NCBI GenBank assembly: GCA_028694405.1
Contig: JAQUTM010000013.1
Location: 1 to 22,308, forward strand
DNA: 22,308 nt
Direction: 5' to 3'
Source of the DNA: Oscillospiraceae bacterium
GTDB taxonomy: Bacteria > Bacillota > Clostridia > Oscillospirales > Ruminococcaceae
Shown here: one piece after another, positions 14,338 through 22,268 of the stretch
Position numbering within the stretch: position 1 is the stretch's first letter
Layout of the letters: the number at the start of each line of letters is the position of its first letter
The notes under the pieces: generated by a model
Database searches by the model: none
What the model saw: only the letters and a program-made list of their open reading frames with translations
Told to the model about the DNA's origin: nothing
Position numbers and translations under genes: made by a program

Positions 14338-16677
14338 TTATTCTCCTTTTGCTTTTATAGTTGTTTTCTTTTTATACACAAAATAACCTGTGTAGCAGGC
14401 CCAAATAAGCAGACTGATAAAGGTAATGGCAAGAGAAACGCGCATACCGGGGGTACGGTAGGTTACAACAATTTCACATTCGCCAGCAGGCGCGGGTATG
14501 GCAATTAAACCGCCGCTTACCTTTTCTACCACAGCCGGTTCTCCGTTTACCGTGGCGGTAAAGCCTTTCTCATAAGGTACGCTGTAAAATACCAAGTTGT
14601 CGCGCTCCAACGTGATGGTGCTTTTAAAGCCGTTTGGCAAGGCATCAAAATCCGTACCCGCGCTGCGTCGCCGTGCATCACAGTCTGATACATAGGCGCT
14701 GTAGCTGTGGTCTGTCATATCGTTACCCATTTTTTGCGTAAGTGACGCACCGTATTTTTCGGCTTGTTCAGCCGTTAAACCAATGGCGCGCATCAATACT
14801 GTAGAGCGGTTGCTTTCGGCAACGGTATCTAAATCTTCCATTAAAATATAATTGTCGTAGGTAAAGCCCATAGGCACAAAATTTGTGTTTTTAAAGACAG
14901 TATACTGCGAGGTTTCGTAGCAGTAGACAAATCCGTTTTCACCCGCCTCTTCCACATAGTCGTTCATTTTGTCCGGATAAGTTACCAAATATTCTACGCT
15001 TAACAAACCCCGTAAAGCATATTTGGTGTGCTCGGGTTTGCTGCTTACGTCACGTTTTACGCCAACATAAGGGTAAAACTCCATAATGCTGGGGCTAATG
15101 GTGCTGTTAAAAAATTGAATACAGCTTTGATTTGTAAACAACCCCAAATTATCATAGCAGCCATAGGAGTCAATGCGATAAAAACCGTTGTCTTCAAATT
15201 GTAATTCTGCTACGCTGTCATAATTTTTTGTTTTGTAGTCGGCGTCATTGTCCCATTGAGGAAACTTGCCAAGCGCAATGTGCACAATGCCGTAAAAACA
15301 GCTGAAAGACATAATGGCAGCCAGCAGCATAACAGTAAAGCGTGGGTGTCTGCGCCAATAGCGCACCAAAATATAAAATACAAGCAAACCGATTGCCGCA
15401 GTACCCATGGTAAGCCAAAATTTAGAAGCGTACTGGCTTACGCCTATTTTCCAAGTGTCATCTGCTTTGGCGGGCATAAGGCCAAAGGCTAAAAATAAAG
15501 CGGTAATAAAAGCTGTGGTTTTTATGGCAGAAGTAATATCAATGTCGGCGCTTTCTAAGCTGTGAACGGTGCAAAGGCTCATCAGTAGGATAGGCATGTA
15601 GAACCACCGCGCATAATAGCTGGAGTTAAACGCATAAAAAGCAGAATTTAAAATTGGCACAAAGGCCATAAAAAAGCAAATTTGCAGGGCACGTGTAATA
15701 CCGCTTTTTTTGCGGCTGCGCATAAAGGCAATCACACCACTCATACTGCATAAGGGCAAATATGCAGACATACTTGTCCACTTTATGGCACCTTCGGTAA
15801 AAATATTGGGCATATAGGGAGGGTCCGGCGGCAAAAATGCGCTTGCAAAAATGGCAAAATATTGTTGAACCTTATAATACATTAACGCCGAAAACCCATT
15901 GCTTACATCATCTACACGGGGGTTTTCAATTAAGCTGAAAGCGGTGGGCAAGGCAAGTAAAAAGCCCATGCCAACCCCTATCACGGCCTCAAAAACAAGC
16001 CATGCAAATTCTTTTAAGGTAAGGCGGTACTCTTTGCAGGCAAGCTTTGCCAAAAAGTAAATAACCAAAAACACACATTGTCCCGCAAAGAAGAAAAAAT
16101 TGTTTAATAAATTGATCGCTACAAATATGGGAAAAAGCCCGCGTTTTTTCTCGTAAACATAGCAGTCCATGCTCCAAAGTAAAAAGGGAAAAAGTGCAAT
16201 TACGTCTACAAAGTGGTTAAAAAAGATATTGTAAATGCTAAAGCCGCTAAAAGCATACAGCAAGCCGCCTATAATGGCCCAGTTGCGCGTACCGGTATAA
16301 CGCCGCAAAAAGGTGTAACCACCTAAGGTGGCAATGCCAAATTTTAAGCACAGCAAGGGCACCATTAAAAAGGGCAGTGCACGAGTGGGAAATAACAGCG
16401 TAAGCCAAAAAAACGGGCTGCCCAACAAATAAAAAGAGTAAGTAGTAACCAGGCCGGAGCCAAGGTCACTGGCCCAGCTGTAACTGGCACCGCCGCTTTT
16501 AATGATACCTTGATTGTACATATAAAAAGGAATTTGCTGGCTGTTAAAGTCTCCTGCATACAGAAAAAAACCGCCGTCTACAATTAAAAAGGGTAAAAAC
16601 ATTAAAAAAGCAATCAGGCAGCCAAGCCCCAGGCTTACCAAATATCCATTATATTGTTTTTGCTGCGGTTTTAACAT
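14338..16677 (-). CDS. YfhO-family membrane protein
   Basis: YfhO proteins are large polytopic GT-C-like membrane proteins; in Bacillus and Listeria relatives they take part in glycosylating teichoic acids from polyprenyl-phosphate sugars. The 779-residue protein has a first membrane segment followed by GGFFLYAGDFNSQQIPFYMY, with the acidic loop typical of the family, then GSPFFWL, YAFSGF and NNFFFF, and in all about a dozen hydrophobic segments. An extracellular domain follows at about 490-740 (VEYLVTYPDKM, VTYRTPGMR), and there is a last C-terminal membrane segment and a basic tail. The ATG follows AGGAGG. It is probably the first gene of a two-gene unit with tex. The acceptor glycan is not known; the sugar transferase about 8 kb away could supply the same envelope pathway (inference). 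Confidence 0.9.
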   Translation of the reverse strand: MLKPQQKQYNGYLVSLGLGCLIAFLMFLPFLIVDGGFFLYAGDFNSQQIPFYMYNQGIIKSGGASYSWASDLGSGLVTTYSFYLLGSPFFWLTLLFPTRALPFLMVPLLCLKFGIATLGGYTFLRRYTGTRNWAIIGGLLYAFSGFSIYNIFFNHFVDVIALFPFLLWSMDCYVYEKKRGLFPIFVAINLLNNFFFFAGQCVFLVIYFLAKLACKEYRLTLKEFAWLVFEAVIGVGMGFLLALPTAFSLIENPRVDDVSNGFSALMYYKVQQYFAIFASAFLPPDPPYMPNIFTEGAIKWTSMSAYLPLCSMSGVIAFMRSRKKSGITRALQICFFMAFVPILNSAFYAFNSSYYARWFYMPILLMSLCTVHSLESADIDITSAIKTTAFITALFLAFGLMPAKADDTWKIGVSQYASKFWLTMGTAAIGLLVFYILVRYWRRHPRFTVMLLAAIMSFSCFYGIVHIALGKFPQWDNDADYKTKNYDSVAELQFEDNGFYRIDSYGCYDNLGLFTNQSCIQFFNSTISPSIMEFYPYVGVKRDVSSKPEHTKYALRGLLSVEYLVTYPDKMNDYVEEAGENGFVYCYETSQYTVFKNTNFVPMGFTYDNYILMEDLDTVAESNRSTVLMRAIGLTAEQAEKYGASLTQKMGNDMTDHSYSAYVSDCDARRRSAGTDFDALPNGFKSTITLERDNLVFYSVPYEKGFTATVNGEPAVVEKVSGGLIAIPAPAGECEIVVTYRTPGMRVSLAITFISLLIWACYTGYFVYKKKTTIKAKGE

Positions 16678-16763
16678 ACACGCCTCCTGAATTGTATAAA
16701 ATTATCTGCCAAAGCTTTTGACTATAATAAATGTAACGTTTAAACCTATAACAAGGCTTTTTT

Positions 16764-16811
16764 ATTATAATACAAATAATACAAGTTTGTTTGTTGTAAT
16801 TTTGTTGTAAT
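16764..16811 (-). promoter_or_regulatory. Candidate yfhO-tex promoter with an 11-base tandem repeat
   Basis: A TATAAT on the minus strand (16769-16764) lies about 90 bases before yfhO. No -35 matches. Instead, two exact head-to-tail copies of an 11-base unit (TTTGTTGTAAT on the plus strand, 16790-16800 and 16801-16811) cover the -35 region and the bases just upstream, as an activator or repressor site might. Confidence 0.4.
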
Positions 16812-16854
16812 AAGAAAAAATTTGTCTGCTTTTAAATAATCTCTGTAAAAACAG

Positions 16855-17823
16855 CTAGGAGTTTAGCTTCAGCACCAGCTGCGCAAGCTCTTCAATGTCG
16901 GTGTAGTAGGTTAAGCTGCTGGTTAGGCCGCGTAAACGTGCGGCACCTTGCAGCCCATGCATATACCAAGCCACTTGTGTGCGACATTCTCGCATAGCTT
17001 GTGCCTCACCTTTATCGTTGCACATATCGTATACATGCTTTTGCATAATGCACATTTTTTCTTTTAAAGTGGGCTCTGCGGGAATAGGCTGTCCGTTAAA
17101 GGCGGCGGCAAGCTGAGAAAAAAACCAAGGTCGGCCCAAAGCGCCGCGCCCTACCATAACTTGGTCACAGCCTGTTTGCTCCACAACGGAAAGCGCCTCT
17201 TCTACGGTGGTAATATCACCGTTGCCGATGACCGGAATAGAAACTGCCTGTTTTAATGCGGCAATACTGGTGTAATCTACAGGGGGGCGATACATTTGTT
17301 CACGCGTACGTGCGTGTAACGTCACGGCGGCAGCACCGGCTGCCTCGGCGCGCTTTGCCACCTCTAAAGCAGTAAGGCTGCTGTCATCAAAGCCTTTTCT
17401 TATTTTTATGGTTACGGGTATATCTACTGCTTCCACTACGGCTTTTACAAGTTCGCCGCACAAGGGCGGATTTTTCATCAAGGCACTTCCGCACCCATTG
17501 TTGGTAATTTTAGGGGCAGGACACCCCATGTTAATGTCAATAAAATCGGGTTTGTATTTCATAACAAAAGCAGCAGCTTGTGCCATAATAGCAGGCTCGC
17601 TGCCAAAAAGCTGAATTCCATAAGGCACACCCTCTACAGATGTGTGCTTGCACAAAGCGGCAGACTTTTTATCGCCAAAGCTTAAAGCCTTGGCGCTTAC
17701 CATTTCGCTTATAATATAGGTGGCACCGTAATTTGCAGCCATAGTGCGCAGGGTGGCGTCTGTAAGACCTGCCATAGGCGCAAGGGAAGCCCCGTTTTTT
17801 ATTGTAAGATTGCCAAATTTCAA
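16855..17823 (-). CDS. dusB: tRNA-dihydrouridine synthase, DusB type
   Basis: Dus enzymes are FMN flavoproteins that reduce specific uridines in tRNA with NADPH. The protein (322 residues) has the family landmarks in order: ASLAPMAGLTDATLR (12-26, FMN site), IDINMGCPAPKITNNGCGSA (95-114, with catalytic Cys101), KIRKGFDD, TLHARTREQMY with a conserved His, IPVIGNGDI and VMVGRGALGRPWFF. I start at the TTG at 17823 because AAGGAG precedes it by 8 bases and the family N-terminus KFGNLTIKN begins there. An ATG 14 codons upstream (17865) has no ribosome binding site. It is divergent from polA with about 125 bases between starts. I see no strong terminator after it, so some transcription may continue into yfhO-tex. 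Confidence 0.94.
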   Translation of the reverse strand: MKFGNLTIKNGASLAPMAGLTDATLRTMAANYGATYIISEMVSAKALSFGDKKSAALCKHTSVEGVPYGIQLFGSEPAIMAQAAAFVMKYKPDFIDINMGCPAPKITNNGCGSALMKNPPLCGELVKAVVEAVDIPVTIKIRKGFDDSSLTALEVAKRAEAAGAAAVTLHARTREQMYRPPVDYTSIAALKQAVSIPVIGNGDITTVEEALSVVEQTGCDQVMVGRGALGRPWFFSQLAAAFNGQPIPAEPTLKEKMCIMQKHVYDMCNDKGEAQAMRECRTQVAWYMHGLQGAARLRGLTSSLTYYTDIEELAQLVLKLNS

Positions 17824-17897
17824 GTAAATATCTCCTTGCCTTCCAGATGAATAAAATGCTTGCATATTTATATAGTATATCATATTACAAGGTTTTG

Positions 17898-17906
17898 TGG
17901 TATACT
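17898..17906 (+). promoter_or_regulatory. Candidate promoter for polA-rimI-tsaD
   Basis: TATACT (17901-17906) is preceded by TGG, an extended -10 element, but no -35 is recognisable. The leader to the polA TTG would be about 35 bases. The dusB promoter must lie in the same 125-base stretch; TATACT on the minus strand (17879-17874) is one candidate. Confidence 0.5.
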
Positions 17907-17948
17907 AAAACCAGATATCGCCTATTGGTAAATAAGGAGGACAAGCCA

Positions 17949-20486
17949 TTGAAATTATTGGTTTTGGACGGTAACAGCATTGTAAACCGTGCGTTTTACG
18001 GTATTAAACTGCTAACAACAAAAACGGGGCAGTATACCAATGCCATTTATGGCTTTTTAAATATTTTACAGCGTCTTGTAGCTGACGAAAAGCCGGACGA
18101 GGTGGCTGTTGCTTTCGACTTAAAAGCACCTACGTTCCGCCACAAAATGTATGACGGATACAAGGCTCAGCGCAAGGGTATGCCGGAAGAGCTGGCACAG
18201 CAGATGCCGGTTTTAAAGCAGCTTTTAGAGGATTTGGGATATGTTACCGTTTCGGCAGAGGGCTGGGAAGCCGACGACATTTTAGGTACACTTGCAAAGG
18301 CATGTAAAAGCCGCGGAGATGCCTGTGTCATTGCCACGGGAGACCGCGACAGCTTGCAGCTGATAGACGAAAACGTGAAAGTGCTTTTGGCGTCTACATC
18401 TATGGGAAAAAGCTTAACCATACCGATGGGCTTAGAGCAGGTACAGGAAAAATACGGCGTAACGCCTCATCAACTGATTGAAGTGAAGGCACTGATGGGT
18501 GACAGCTCTGACAATATACCCGGTGTAGCGGGCGTAGGTGAAAAAACAGCGCTTACGCTTATTCAAAATTTTGGCACTTTAGACGGTGTTTATGAAAATT
18601 TAGATAATACTATAATCAAGCCGGGCGTTCGTGCCAAGCTGGAAAAGGACAAGCAGATGGCGTATCTAAGCCGTAAGCTTGCAGAAATTTCCACACAGGC
18701 ACCTGTACCCCTTGAAGCGGGCAGCTATGTGCGCCAAGCAGGAGAAGCCGAAAAGGCAACCGCTACTCTGCAAGGCTTGGAAATGTATACTATGATTGAC
18801 AAGCTTGCGCTAAAAAATGCACCTGCCCAACAGCTTAGCTTTGAACTTGCAGCGGACGATTTACACCGTGTGGCCGTTAAACCGCTGCCTCGGGTAAGAG
18901 GCTGTGTCTATATGGCAAAAAGCGAAAGCGGGATGTGGGTAGTAGTACAAGACAGCAATGTATACGTTGCTGTTGCTACAGAGGGCAGTTTACTTGCCCT
19001 TTTGGCAGATGAAAAAACAGAAAAGCGTGTTTTTGACGCCAAAGCACTTTATCATTTGTGCTTAGATATGGGCATAGAGGCAAAAAATATTACCTTTGAC
19101 GCAAAGCTGGCGGCCTATCTGTTAAACCCTGCCGCCAGCAGCTATACGGTTGAGCATTTGGCGGGTGAGTATCAAATCGGCCGCGCTTGGCAGTGTGAAG
19201 AGGCAGACGCTCCTTATTTGGAAAGCTTGTTTACCAAACTACAGCAGGCGTGTGAAAAACAGGGTATGGCCGAGCTGCTAAACGAGATAGAATTGCCGCT
19301 TTGCGCGGTGCTTGCACAAATGGAACATACGGGTATACAGGTAGATAAGGCGGGAATAGAGGCTTTTGGCTTAACTTTGCAGGAAACCATTAAAAGTGAG
19401 TTAGCAATTATTTACGAGGCAGTAGGGTATGAATTTAACGTAAATAGTCCAAAGCAGCTTGCAAAGGCTTTGTATGAGGAGTTACGCTTACCCACGGGCA
19501 AAAAAACCAAAAGCGGATTTTCTACCGACGCAGAAACCTTGGAAGGGCTGCGTCATTACGACCCCATTATTGAGCATATTTTGCAATACCGTATTTACCA
19601 AAAGCTAAACAGCACCTATGTAGAGGGCTTACTAAAAGTTATTGGTGAAGACGGACGTGTACACTCTACCTTTAACCAAACCGAGACCCGTACAGGCCGC
19701 ATTAGCAGCGGAGAGCCAAACCTGCAAAACATTCCGGTTCGCACCCCGCTGGGCAGCCAGCTGCGCCGCTATTTTATTGCGCCAAAGGGATACGTTTTGC
19801 TGGATGCCGACTATAGCCAGATTGAATTGCGCATTTTGGCACATATCAGCGGGGATGAAGCCATGATAGAAGCGTTTAATTCCGGGGCTGATATACACCG
19901 CAGTACAGCAGCAAAAATATATGGCTTGCCGGACGAAATGGTGACATCTCAGCTGCGCAGCAGCGCAAAGGCTGTAAACTTTGGCATCGTTTACGGCATT
20001 GGCGCCTTTAGCCTTTCTAAAGACATTAACGTAAGCGTAAAAGAGGCAGACGCCTTTATAAAAAATTATTTGGATAATTTTAAAGGCGTAAAGCAGTATA
20101 TGGATACCACCATAGCCGAGGGCACAAAAAACGGCTATGTTGCCACTATGTATGGACGCCGCAGACCTTTGCCGGAGCTTTCCAGCAGTAACCGAAACAT
20201 TAAAATGTTGGGTGAGCGCATGGCGATGAATACGCCTATCCAAGGCACCGCTGCCGACATTATTAAACTGGCTATGGTGCGCGTTGCGCAACGCCTTGCC
20301 CAAGAGGGGCTGGAGGCAAAGCTGATTTTGCAAGTACATGACGAATTGATCGTAGAATGTCCCCTTGCAGAGCAGGAAAAAGCTGCCGCCATTTTAGGAG
20401 AAGAGATGCAAAACGCGGCTAAACTGAAAGTTTGTTTAAAAGCAGATGTAAATAGCGGCGAAAACTGGTATGACGCTAAAGGATAG
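17949..20486 (+). CDS. polA: DNA polymerase I
   Basis: Pol I removes RNA primers and fills gaps in replication and repair. The 845-residue protein has the 5' nuclease domain first (1 to about 290), with DGNSIVNRAFYG, GWEADDILGTLAK, ATGDRDSLQLI and GDSSDNIPGVAGVGEKTAL. A 3'-5' exonuclease-like domain (about 300-470) lacks the Asp-x-Glu of motif Exo I (VRGCVYMAKSESG stands there), so proofreading is probably absent, as in the Bacillus and Taq enzymes. The polymerase domain shows motif A DADYSQIELRIL, the O-helix RSSAKAVNFGIVYG with Phe at the nucleotide-discrimination position, and motif C QVHDELIVE. I start at the TTG at 17949, 8 bases after AAGGAGG (17934-17940), because the family N-terminus KLLVLDGNS begins there. 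It leads the unit polA-rimI-tsaD. Confidence 0.97.
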   Translation: MKLLVLDGNSIVNRAFYGIKLLTTKTGQYTNAIYGFLNILQRLVADEKPDEVAVAFDLKAPTFRHKMYDGYKAQRKGMPEELAQQMPVLKQLLEDLGYVTVSAEGWEADDILGTLAKACKSRGDACVIATGDRDSLQLIDENVKVLLASTSMGKSLTIPMGLEQVQEKYGVTPHQLIEVKALMGDSSDNIPGVAGVGEKTALTLIQNFGTLDGVYENLDNTIIKPGVRAKLEKDKQMAYLSRKLAEISTQAPVPLEAGSYVRQAGEAEKATATLQGLEMYTMIDKLALKNAPAQQLSFELAADDLHRVAVKPLPRVRGCVYMAKSESGMWVVVQDSNVYVAVATEGSLLALLADEKTEKRVFDAKALYHLCLDMGIEAKNITFDAKLAAYLLNPAASSYTVEHLAGEYQIGRAWQCEEADAPYLESLFTKLQQACEKQGMAELLNEIELPLCAVLAQMEHTGIQVDKAGIEAFGLTLQETIKSELAIIYEAVGYEFNVNSPKQLAKALYEELRLPTGKKTKSGFSTDAETLEGLRHYDPIIEHILQYRIYQKLNSTYVEGLLKVIGEDGRVHSTFNQTETRTGRISSGEPNLQNIPVRTPLGSQLRRYFIAPKGYVLLDADYSQIELRILAHISGDEAMIEAFNSGADIHRSTAAKIYGLPDEMVTSQLRSSAKAVNFGIVYGIGAFSLSKDINVSVKEADAFIKNYLDNFKGVKQYMDTTIAEGTKNGYVATMYGRRRPLPELSSSNRNIKMLGERMAMNTPIQGTAADIIKLAMVRVAQRLAQEGLEAKLILQVHDELIVECPLAEQEKAAAILGEEMQNAAKLKVCLKADVNSGENWYDAKG

Positions 20487-20525
20487 ATTAAAAAACAGAT
20501 TAAACAGATAGAAACGGAAAAACGC

Positions 20526-20975
20526 ATGGCTACAATTAGAAAAATGGCACAGACAGATTTGGTACAGTGCGCACGCATAGAGGAAAGTGCACTGGACGCA
20601 TGGAGTATGGAGCAGTTGGAGGAAGAATTTGAAAACCCCGTTGCCCAAAATTTTGTAATACAAAATGAAGAGCGCATTGTGGGATTTTGCAGTTTTCACT
20701 ACAGCTGTGGAGAGGCCAGCTTAAACACTTTTACAATACACCAAGCTATGCGTGGCAGCGGGTGGGGCAAAAAGCTGCTTTCCCACTGCATTGCGTATTT
20801 TAAAGAAAAACAGGCACATATGATTTATTTAGAGGTTCGCAGTCAAAACCAAAGTGCCTGCGCACTTTATGAAAAGCTGGGTTTTCAGCAGGTACAGGTG
20901 CGCAAAGGGTTTTACAAAAAACCAGATGATGACGCCTTGTGTATGATTTTAAATCTGGAGGAATCAAGTTGTTAA
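20526..20975 (+). CDS. rimI: Ribosomal-protein alanine N-acetyltransferase RimI
   Basis: RimI is a GNAT enzyme that acetylates the N-terminal alanine of ribosomal protein S18 (family knowledge from enteric bacteria). The 149-residue length is normal. The acetyl-CoA loop is RGSGWGKKLL (about 77-86), followed by YLEVRSQNQSACALYEKLGF (about 99-118), the usual RimI B-motif region. The end, FYKKPDDDALCMIL, corresponds to the NYY-x-x-P-x-x-DA-x-x-M segment of RimI. The ribosome binding site is poor (ACGGA), so expression may depend on read-through from polA, 39 bases upstream. The end overlaps the tsaD start by 7 bases. Next to tsaD this is the standard rimI position, which supports the name. Confidence 0.9.
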   Translation: MATIRKMAQTDLVQCARIEESALDAWSMEQLEEEFENPVAQNFVIQNEERIVGFCSFHYSCGEASLNTFTIHQAMRGSGWGKKLLSHCIAYFKEKQAHMIYLEVRSQNQSACALYEKLGFQQVQVRKGFYKKPDDDALCMILNLEESSC

Positions 20976-21994
20976 TTTTAGGCATAGAGAGCAGCTGTGA
21001 CGATACGGGTGCAAGCTTGGTGGAAGACGGACGCACGCTTTTAAGCAATGCACTTGCCAGCCAAGCTGCCGAACACAATTTGTATGGCGGAGTTGTACCG
21101 GAAATTGCCAGCCGCCGCCATATAGAAAATATAAGCGCCGTAGCCCAAAAAACATTGGAGGACGCAGGTAAAACCATACAGGACGTAGACGCCGTGGCCG
21201 TCACCTTTGCGCCGGGGTTGATTGGCGCTGTACTGGTGGGTGTAAACTTTGCAAAAGGGCTTGCTTACAGCGCACAAAAACCGTTAATTCCGGTACATCA
21301 TCTGCGCGGCCATATTGCGGCGCTGTATTTGGCACATGCTACGCTAAAACCACCTTTTTTATGTTTGGTGGCAAGCGGCGGACACAGCCATATTGTACAG
21401 GTAGATACTTATACAAGCTTTAAAATTTTAGGTCGTACCGTAGACGATGCCGCAGGCGAGGCGTTTGACAAAGTAAGCCGTACTTTAGGGCTGGGGTATC
21501 CCGGGGGGCCTGCCGTAAGCAAAGCGGCAAAGTCGGGTAATCCGGCTGCTTATAAGCTGCCTACGCCTAAAGTGGAGGGCGCATACAACGTAAGCTTTAG
21601 CGGGTTAAAAACTGCTGTATTAAACCAGGTTAATCAAGCGCAAATGCGCGGCGAGCCGGTAAACGTTGCCGATATGGCAGCCAGTTTTGAATACAAAATT
21701 ACTGATATTTTGGCAGAAAAGCTGCTTGCTGCCGCAAAAGATACAGGTGCAAAGCAAATTTGCGTAGCGGGCGGGGTAGCGGCTAACAGTCAGCTGCGGC
21801 AAACCTTGTTGGCGGGCAGCAAAGCACTGCAAGCACAACTGTTTTTGCCGGAAGTCAGCTTGTGCGGAGACAATGCCGCCATGATAGCCGCACAGGGCTA
21901 CTACGAATATCAGGCGGGAAATGTGGCATCTTTAAATTTAAACGGTATGCCCACCCTGCCGATTGATTATGACGCAGGAGATTTTAATATTTAA
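20969..21994 (+). CDS. tsaD: tRNA N6-adenosine threonylcarbamoyltransferase TsaD
   Basis: TsaD (Kae1/Gcp family) transfers the threonylcarbamoyl group from threonylcarbamoyl-AMP to tRNA A37. The 341-residue protein begins LILGIESSCDDTGASLV, and has VPEIASRRHIE, TFAPGLIGAVLVGVNFAKGL, and the metal-binding HLRGH motif (the two histidines of HxxxH) in PVHHLRGHIAAL. It continues with VASGGHSHIV, GRTVDDAAGEAFDKV and GGVAANSQLR, and ends with the metal-binding Asp in CGDNAAMIA. I start at the TTG at 20969 because GGAGG lies 7 bases before it and the family N-terminus follows. The in-frame ATG at 20939 lies inside rimI with no ribosome binding site. It overlaps the rimI stop by 7 bases, so it is probably translationally coupled. 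Confidence 0.97.
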   Translation: MLILGIESSCDDTGASLVEDGRTLLSNALASQAAEHNLYGGVVPEIASRRHIENISAVAQKTLEDAGKTIQDVDAVAVTFAPGLIGAVLVGVNFAKGLAYSAQKPLIPVHHLRGHIAALYLAHATLKPPFLCLVASGGHSHIVQVDTYTSFKILGRTVDDAAGEAFDKVSRTLGLGYPGGPAVSKAAKSGNPAAYKLPTPKVEGAYNVSFSGLKTAVLNQVNQAQMRGEPVNVADMAASFEYKITDILAEKLLAAAKDTGAKQICVAGGVAANSQLRQTLLAGSKALQAQLFLPEVSLCGDNAAMIAAQGYYEYQAGNVASLNLNGMPTLPIDYDAGDFNI

Positions 21995-22061
21995 CCGGTT
22001 AGCGAAAAAATGTTCACGAATTGGCTACAACTGCGGGCATTTCCGGTGATATACTGCTAAT

Positions 22062-22180
22062 ATATTAACCATACCACATGCTGTTAAAAGGACGAAAAAG
22101 TGCTGTTTCAAAAAGTGGAACATTTTGGCGTTTTTGCTGTTTATCCATAGGGTGAAGGTAGGTTTTTCGTCTTATTTTTT
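22062..22180 (+). terminator. Long structured region ending in a U-run: composite terminator or small RNA
   Basis: The arms AGGACGAAAAA (22089-22099) and TTTTTCGTCTT (22163-22173) can pair over 11 bases, including one G-U, and are followed by ATTTTTTAAC. They enclose about 63 bases with at least one inner hairpin (TGTTTC with GGAACA, 22104-22122). An extended -10 box (TGATATACT, 22047-22055) lies upstream. It may be the terminator of polA-rimI-tsaD, for which I see no other, or a separate transcript of about 115 bases. It lies before the promoter of the next gene and is therefore not its leader. Confidence 0.35.
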
Positions 22181-22191
22181 AACAAATATAC

Positions 22192-22220
22192 TTGCTAAAT
22201 ATTTCACACACCAATATAAT
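22192..22220 (+). promoter_or_regulatory. Promoter for the gene at the right edge
   Basis: TTGCTA (22192-22197), a 17-base spacer and a perfect TATAAT (22215-22220) predict a start about 45 bases before the ATG at 22269. Confidence 0.72.
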
Positions 22221-22268
22221 AGAAGTATGTGGGATTAAATTTTATTTATGGAAAGGTGATTACAAATT

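Noticed and set aside
19632..20339. 235-codon minus-strand reading frame inside polA
   Set aside because: Antisense shadow of the polymerase domain, whose motifs are intact on the plus strand.
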